This document shows, one piece after another, positions 39,444 to 44,370 of a stretch of 44,370 bases of DNA. Origin of the DNA: Pseudonocardia bannensis. Its GTDB lineage: Bacteria; Actinomycetota; Actinomycetes; Mycobacteriales; Pseudonocardiaceae. Position numbers and translations under genes: made by a program. Below the pieces are notes generated by a model. The model did not search any database. It saw only the letters and a program-made list of their open reading frames with translations, and was not told the origin of the DNA. The DNA lies in assembly GCF_012911875.1 (NCBI RefSeq), contig NZ_JAAXKZ010000038.1:1-44370 (forward strand), given 5' to 3'. How positions within the stretch are numbered: position 1 is the stretch's first letter; every line of letters begins with the position of its first letter.

Positions 39444-41873
39444 CTACCTGGGCGCCGGGCTGGACAACGGAGGGAGCGCGAAGACCCAGCCGTCGCCCGC
39501 GCCCAGCGTCCGGACCTCCTCGCCGACACCGACCTGCACCGGGCCCCGGAAACCCTCGGCCCGGGCGAGCACCGTCAGCTCCTCGCCCTTGATGGACACC
39601 CGGATCGAGGTGCCCCGGAACTGCATCGAGAACGCGACGCCGTCGAGCCGGTCGATCAGGCGCGGCGCGAAGTACAGGACCCCGTCGCGGACGCTGCTGC
39701 CGAGGTAGCCGCGCTGCAGCAGGTCCAGCGTCCCGGACATGACACCCATGTGGATGCCCTCCTTGGTGGTGCCGCCCTGGACATCGCTGATGTCGCTCTC
39801 GAGCGCCACCATGAACCGTTCCCACGAGCTCTCCGGGTCCAGCTCGGCCAGCACGCCGGCATGGGTGATCAAGCTCAACGTCGAGCCGTGGGAGGTCCGG
39901 CGGTCGTAGTAGTCGATGGTCCGGGCGGCGATGCCCGGGTCGTAGTCGTACCCGAGGCGCTCGAACAGACTGCGGAGCTCGGCGGGGGAGAAGAGGAAGA
40001 ACAGCATCACCGTGTCGGCCTGTTTGGCCAGCTGGTAGCGGTCGGGATCGTCGCCCTCGGCCTTGAGGATGCGGTCCAGACGTTGAATGTTGGGGTGTGC
40101 GGCCCGGTAGCGGTCCCAGTCGAGCTCGATGAGCTCCTCATAGCCCTCGAACTGGCTGATGACGTCCCCGTCGGTACTGCTGTGGAACGGCACGAACATC
40201 CGCCGGCTCATGTCCTGCCAGGTACGCAGCTCGTCGTCGGTCAGCCCCAACCGGGCGCGCAGGGCGGTCCGGCGGCTGGCCGGCAGCAGGTCGAGGACCC
40301 GCGGCGCAGTGTCGGTGATCCAGGCGACCATGACGTTGGTGTAGGCGTTGTTGCGCAGGCCGTCCGCTTCCGCGCCCGGGTGCCGCTCGTGGAACTCGTC
40401 GGGTCCCATCACCCCGTGGATCTCGTAGCGCTCGTGCTCCGGGTTGAAGTGCGCGATCGAGGCCCAGAACCGGGTGATCTCGAGCATGAGCTCGGCGCCG
40501 TAGTCGCGGAGGAACTCCAGATCGTCGGTGGCCTGGTAGTAGTGCCAGACGTTGTAGAAGATCGCGGCGTTGACGTGGCGCTGGTTGTGGCTGTGGTCGG
40601 GGTCCCACTGTCCGGAGAGCGGGTTGAGGTGGACGACCTGGGTCTCCTCGGTGCCGTCGCTGCCGCTCTGCCACGGGAACATCGCGCCCCGGTAGCCGGC
40701 CTCGGCCGCGGCGGCCCGGGCTTCGGTGAGCCGGCGGTAGCGATACATCAGCAACCCGCGGGTGATCTCGGGCAGCCGGAAGTTCAGGAACGGGTAGACG
40801 TAGAGCTCGTCCCAGAACACGTGCCCGCGGTAGGCCTCGCCGTTGAGGCCGCGAGCCGGGACTCCGGCGTCGTGCCGCGCGGTGTGCCGTGAGCAGACCT
40901 GCAGGACGTGGGCGACGTGGAACCGCAGGAGCAGCTGCGCGCGTGGTTCGCGGGGCAGCTCGACGTCGCAGTCGTCCCACAGCTCGGTCCACGCCGAGGT
41001 GTGCTCGGCCAGCGCGTCGGCGAAGTCCGGGTACCGCAGGACGTGCCGGCCCGCGGCGATGAGCGTCTCGCTGATCGCGTTGTCGTGCGAGGTGAACAGG
41101 GAGACCAGCTTCTCCACGCGTACCGGGCGGCCCTGCTCGACATCGAAGGCGAGGACCTGCTGGATGTAGTCCTCCATCTGGTAGAGGCTGCGGCCGACGC
41201 CGAGTGGCTCCCCGTCGGCGAAGACCCGGGTCCGGGCGGCCTCGGAGACGTAGATGTTGGACTGCCGGGTCTGTGCCTTCAGGGCGATGACCTCCGAGCC
41301 GAACGTGCGGGGGGAGACCGGGTTCAGGTGCCGGCCCTCCAGCTCGCGGTAGCGCGCGACCATCTGGTTGCTGACGCGCCCGTCCAGCGCGGAGATCACC
41401 TCGACGTGGCCCGACCAGTTCTCCGGGGTGATGGTCCACTCGATGGCGGCCTGATGGCTGTGCGCCATGCTCACGAAGCGGTTGCTGAGCAGTGACGTCT
41501 CCCGGCCCGCGCGATCGCGGAACCGCACGGCGCGGCGCACCATCGCGAGCCGGATGTCGTAGGAGTGCTCGTAGGACAGGATCTCCACGTTGGCGAGGCG
41601 GATCGCCTCCTCGCCCTCGATCCGAAGCTTGAGCACCAGCCAGTTGGACAGGTTGACGAGGTCCTCGTTGTGCACCGGGCGACCACCCATGATCGTGGTC
41701 TCGCGGTTGTAGCCGCCGTGCGCGTAGGTGCCGGGGTAGTGGACGGGGCCGACGTCCTCCCACTCGGCCGTGCCCCGGGTGCAGAAGTAGCCGTTGCCGG
41801 TGGAGGTCAACGCCTCCCGCAGACTCTCGGCTCCCGTGTCGAAGTGGTCGTAGGAGATTGTGAAGTCCTGCAC
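39444..41873 (-). CDS. GH65 disaccharide phosphorylase (trehalose/maltose/kojibiose)
   Basis: 809 residues. Inverting phosphorolysis of an alpha-glucosidic disaccharide to beta-glucose-1-phosphate and glucose. The N-terminal beta-sandwich (about 1-270) and (alpha/alpha)6 barrel are evident: ALTSTGNGYFCTRGTAEW, GYRGAMFPWQSGSDG with the family's FPWxS/T motif, GVMGPDEFHE with the catalytic acid Glu493, NNAYTNVMVAW, and KQADTVMLFF. The substrate within GH65 is not readable by eye; the neighbouring trehalose-phosphatase favours trehalose. Genes on both sides are within 30 bases, all one operon. Confidence 0.92.
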   Translation of the reverse strand: MQDFTISYDHFDTGAESLREALTSTGNGYFCTRGTAEWEDVGPVHYPGTYAHGGYNRETTIMGGRPVHNEDLVNLSNWLVLKLRIEGEEAIRLANVEILSYEHSYDIRLAMVRRAVRFRDRAGRETSLLSNRFVSMAHSHQAAIEWTITPENWSGHVEVISALDGRVSNQMVARYRELEGRHLNPVSPRTFGSEVIALKAQTRQSNIYVSEAARTRVFADGEPLGVGRSLYQMEDYIQQVLAFDVEQGRPVRVEKLVSLFTSHDNAISETLIAAGRHVLRYPDFADALAEHTSAWTELWDDCDVELPREPRAQLLLRFHVAHVLQVCSRHTARHDAGVPARGLNGEAYRGHVFWDELYVYPFLNFRLPEITRGLLMYRYRRLTEARAAAAEAGYRGAMFPWQSGSDGTEETQVVHLNPLSGQWDPDHSHNQRHVNAAIFYNVWHYYQATDDLEFLRDYGAELMLEITRFWASIAHFNPEHERYEIHGVMGPDEFHERHPGAEADGLRNNAYTNVMVAWITDTAPRVLDLLPASRRTALRARLGLTDDELRTWQDMSRRMFVPFHSSTDGDVISQFEGYEELIELDWDRYRAAHPNIQRLDRILKAEGDDPDRYQLAKQADTVMLFFLFSPAELRSLFERLGYDYDPGIAARTIDYYDRRTSHGSTLSLITHAGVLAELDPESSWERFMVALESDISDVQGGTTKEGIHMGVMSGTLDLLQRGYLGSSVRDGVLYFAPRLIDRLDGVAFSMQFRGTSIRVSIKGEELTVLARAEGFRGPVQVGVGEEVRTLGAGDGWVFALPPLSSPAPR

Positions 41874-41892
41874 GGGTCCCCCTCGGGGATGA

Positions 41893-42714
41893 TCAGCGTG
41901 CCAGCGTGCTCAGGAGTCGTTCTACTTCTGCGGGCGACGACAGGACGAAGTCGGCGGCCGTCGGCCGCCCGGCCACCTCCGGGTCGTCGGGGTGACCGAC
42001 GATGATGCCGACGCCGCGCCCGGACAGGACCCGGAAGGCGTCCTCGTCGGTGACGTCGTCGCCGAGGTAGAGGGGCACCACGTCGTCGGAGTCGAGGCCG
42101 AGTGTCGTGAGCAGGTACTCCACGGCCCGGCCCTTGTTCCAGTCGATCTTGGGCTGCAGCTCGTAGACCATCTTCCCGGGGGTGACCTTGAGCTGCCCCT
42201 CGTACTCCGCGAGCACCGCGTCCACCGTGGCGGCCGTGCGCGGGTGCTGGTCCGGATCGACGAGCCGATAGTGCAGCGCGACGGAGGCCTTCTTGGGTTC
42301 GATCACCACCCCCGGGACCGCCCCGAGGTCGGAGCGCAGCCGGTCGGTCACCTTCGCGATGAGATCGGAGAACCCGGAGCCCGCATCGTGGGCGATGGTG
42401 CCCTCCTGCGGGCTCCAGATGTCGAACCCGTGGCTACCCGCCACGACCAGGTCGTCGATGCCCATGAGCTGCTGCACCACGGTCCGGTCGCGGCCGCTGA
42501 CGACGCACACCGGGCAGCGCCGGGCCAGCGCCCGGACGGTGTCGCGCATCCCGTCCGAGATCAGCGCGTCCTCCGGACGGTCGACGATCGGGGTGAGGAC
42601 CCCGTCGTAGTCGAGGAACACCGCGGGGCGCCGGCCGGCCAGCTGCGCGGTGAAGCGGTCGGCGTCGTGCAGCGCGTGTGGCAGGTCGCGGACGGTCGCC
42701 GCGGGTGCGTTCAT
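41893..42714 (-). CDS. otsB: Trehalose-6-phosphate phosphatase
   Basis: 273 residues, HAD phosphatase converting trehalose-6-phosphate to trehalose. Motif I FLDYDGVLTPIV, VVSGRDRTVVQQ, GSHGFDIW, and the C-terminal YLGDDVTDEDAFR are OtsB signatures; KKASVALHYRL is the family-specific block. No OtsA (synthase) gene is in the window. Three bases separate it from the transporter gene upstream and 19 from the GH65 gene downstream, so it is in the disaccharide operon, which is unusual for a biosynthetic step beside a phosphorylase. Confidence 0.93.
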   Translation of the reverse strand: MNAPAATVRDLPHALHDADRFTAQLAGRRPAVFLDYDGVLTPIVDRPEDALISDGMRDTVRALARRCPVCVVSGRDRTVVQQLMGIDDLVVAGSHGFDIWSPQEGTIAHDAGSGFSDLIAKVTDRLRSDLGAVPGVVIEPKKASVALHYRLVDPDQHPRTAATVDAVLAEYEGQLKVTPGKMVYELQPKIDWNKGRAVEYLLTTLGLDSDDVVPLYLGDDVTDEDAFRVLSGRGVGIIVGHPDDPEVAGRPTAADFVLSSPAEVERLLSTLAR

Positions 42715-42717
42715 GGA

Positions 42718-44160
42718 TCAGACCATCTCCTCCAGTTCGCGGCCCTTCGTCTCCTGCACGAGCCTGATCACGAAGAAGATCGACAGCAGGGCGAAGAAGG
42801 TGTAGACGCCGTAGGCCAGGCCCAGCCCCACGGAGGCCAGCGCCGGGAACGTCGTGGAGATGATGAAGTTCGCCACCCACTGCGCCGCGGCGGCGATGGA
42901 CAGGGCCATCGCCCGGATCCTGTTGTTGAACATCTCGCCGAGCAGCACCCAGACCACGGGGCCCCAGGTCGCCCCGAAGAACACGACGTAGAGGTTGGCG
43001 GCGACGAGCGCGATCGGCCCGGCCGCGCCCTCGAGCGTCGGCTGGCCGTTCACGACCGGCGCGGTGCCGAACAGGAAGGCGAGGGTGCCCAGGCAGACGA
43101 ACTGGCCGATCGCGCCGATCAGCAGCAGCGGCTTGCGGCCGATGCGGTCGATCAGGGCGATGGCGATGATCGTCGTGAGGATGTTGGTCACCGAGGTGAT
43201 CACCGTGATCGCCAGCGCGTCCTGCTCGGCGAAGCCGACGGCCTGCCACAGCACCGACGAGTAGTAGAAGATCACGTTGATGCCGGTGAACTGCTGGAAC
43301 ACCGACAACCCGATTCCCACCCAGACGATCGGCAGCAGCCCGAAGCGCGGGCCGCGGACGGTGGCGAAGCTGCCCTTGTCGGTCTTGCCGGCCAGGGTGC
43401 GGCGGATCTCGGAGATCTTCCATTCGATGTCGCCGCCGACGAACCGGCGCAGCACGTAGGCCGCCTTCTCGTTCTCCTGCTTGGCGACGAGGTAGCGCGG
43501 CGATTCCGGGATCGTCAACGCGAGGGAGCCGTAGGCGAGCGCGGGGACCAGCAGCGAGAGGAACATCCAGCGCCACGTCTCCAGCCCGAACCACAGCGGT
43601 GCCGAGGCACTACCGGACGCCGCGACCAGGGCGTAGTCGACCAGGAGCGCCACGAAGATGCCGGTGACGATGGCCATCTGCTGCAACGACCCGAGACGGC
43701 CGCGCATGTGGGCCGGTGAGATCTCGGCGATGTAGGCGGGCGCGATGACGGACGCCGCGCCGACGCCGAGCCCGCCGACGAGCCGCCAGAACGCGAGATC
43801 CCAGATCGAGAAGGCGAGGCCGGAGCCCAGCGCGCTGATGGCGAACGCCACGGCGGCGAGGATCATGACCCGGATCCGGCCGTACCGGTCCGCGATCGCC
43901 CCCGCGAACCAGGCGCCGATCGCACACCCGATCAGCGCCGCGGCCACCGCGAAGCCGAGGACCAGCGGTGAGGCGCCGAACTGCTCCCCGACGGCCTTCA
44001 CCGCGCCGTTGATGACGGCGGTGTCGTAGCCGAACAGGAAGCCGCCGAGCGCCGCCGTCGCGGTGACCAGGACGGTGCGGCCGGTGCTGGGTCCGGCCAC
44101 GCCCGTCTGCCCGTACTCGTCACCGGTCTGCTGGGATGCGTCGCCTGGTGTCGTCGCCAC
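42718..44160 (-). CDS. MFS sugar porter (SP family)
   Basis: 480 residues, 12 membrane helices. Sugar porter signatures: GGFLFGYDTAVINGA, DRYGRIRVM, the PESPRYL motif (LTIPESPRYLVAKQ), QQFTGINVIFYY, DRIGRKPLLL and the C-terminal VQETKGREL (PETKGxxLEE). Moves glucose, disaccharides or polyols with protons. The GTG start (44158-44160) has GGGAGG eight bases upstream, and the frame extended beyond lacks homology. First gene of the leftward operon with OtsB, GH65, HAD and ROK genes, so the substrate is likely trehalose, maltose or a similar sugar. Confidence 0.93.
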   Translation of the reverse strand: MATTPGDASQQTGDEYGQTGVAGPSTGRTVLVTATAALGGFLFGYDTAVINGAVKAVGEQFGASPLVLGFAVAAALIGCAIGAWFAGAIADRYGRIRVMILAAVAFAISALGSGLAFSIWDLAFWRLVGGLGVGAASVIAPAYIAEISPAHMRGRLGSLQQMAIVTGIFVALLVDYALVAASGSASAPLWFGLETWRWMFLSLLVPALAYGSLALTIPESPRYLVAKQENEKAAYVLRRFVGGDIEWKISEIRRTLAGKTDKGSFATVRGPRFGLLPIVWVGIGLSVFQQFTGINVIFYYSSVLWQAVGFAEQDALAITVITSVTNILTTIIAIALIDRIGRKPLLLIGAIGQFVCLGTLAFLFGTAPVVNGQPTLEGAAGPIALVAANLYVVFFGATWGPVVWVLLGEMFNNRIRAMALSIAAAAQWVANFIISTTFPALASVGLGLAYGVYTFFALLSIFFVIRLVQETKGRELEEMV

Positions 44161-44370
44161 GTCAACCTCCCTGGGTGGCTGGACGAGGCGTGCTCCACGC
44201 GTTGCGGAACCCGCCCGCTGGTGGAGTGTGTGCAGCGCCACAATACGTGCGCAAGGGGGTTCCCACGCAGGGGCCGCACGGGGGAGCGGCGCTGGTGGAT
44301 GCCGGTGGCCGCTGCTCCGACCGGCGGCTTCCACGGCCTCGGCCGGTCCGGTTCACACGGCCCACCCGGC
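44161..44370 (-). promoter_or_regulatory. Upstream region of the disaccharide operon
   Basis: 210 bases with no recognisable gene. Read on the minus strand it holds cttgcgcacgtattgtgg (about 44240-44260), whose TTGCGC and TATTGT are possible promoter elements but are too closely spaced to be a standard pair. No clear operator. Confidence 0.35.

Noticed and set aside
1-44370. tRNA, rRNA, CRISPR array, intact transposase or phage genes
   Set aside because: Looked for cloverleaf and repeat-spacer patterns, DDE or integrase motifs and phage structural genes; none seen by eye.

Overview
The window is high-GC (about 70 percent) actinobacterial DNA. GTG and TTG starts, 4-base stop/start overlaps inside operons, an Rpf-type resuscitation factor, a eukaryote-like topoisomerase IB and MHS/SP-type MFS transporters fit a soil actinomycete of the Pseudonocardiales type; the genus is inference from gene content only. 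No rRNA, tRNA, CRISPR array or intact insertion sequence was seen.

Region 1 (1-12538) is a catabolic locus. A leftward operon encodes an MHS-family transporter and a molybdenum hydroxylase in the order L-S-M-G; the CoxG-like gene runs off the left edge. A separate leftward FAD dehydrogenase gene of the tricarballylate dehydrogenase/fumarate reductase type lies across an 824-base divergent region from a rightward NitT/TauT-type ABC importer (two permeases, ATPase, lipoprotein). A convergent FCD-type GntR regulator closes the locus. TGTATACA-like palindromes in the divergent region and a 10-bp-periodic triple repeat before the regulator are candidate operators. The substrate is unknown, probably a small organic acid or heterocycle.

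Region 2 (12609-22265) is accessory and household. It holds a patch of gene remnants (MarR and FecE-like fragments), a ferritin-like protein beside a hemerythrin, several unknown proteins, a 54-residue zinc ribbon found by hand, a PsiE-like membrane protein with DUF2267, an alpha/beta hydrolase, an acidic-tailed unknown, a membrane protein and an RluA-type pseudouridine synthase.

Region 3 (22373-30346) is the most interesting part. A class III aminotransferase is followed by a stand-alone form-II molybdenum hydroxylase large subunit (AYRGAGR motif), then LamB/YcsF (PxpA), a biotin carboxyl carrier, a biotin carboxylase, KipI (PxpB) and KipA (PxpC), the last four overlapping. Together the carrier, carboxylase, KipI and KipA match the domains of a urea-carboxylase-type enzyme split over four polypeptides. 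I infer a heterocycle-to-lactam-to-amino-acid route: hydroxylation, ATP- and biotin-dependent ring opening, then transamination.

Region 4 (30423-37620) carries topoisomerase IB, an rpf gene with a long structured leader, a frameshifted ABM-type monooxygenase remnant, a TetR regulator divergent from a desaturase/ferredoxin-reductase fusion, an N-terminally truncated cysteine-desulfurase-like gene and an unknown gene.

Region 5 (37660-44160) is one tight leftward operon for disaccharide use: sugar MFS transporter, trehalose-6-phosphatase, GH65 phosphorylase, beta-phosphoglucomutase-like HAD enzyme and ROK glucokinase.
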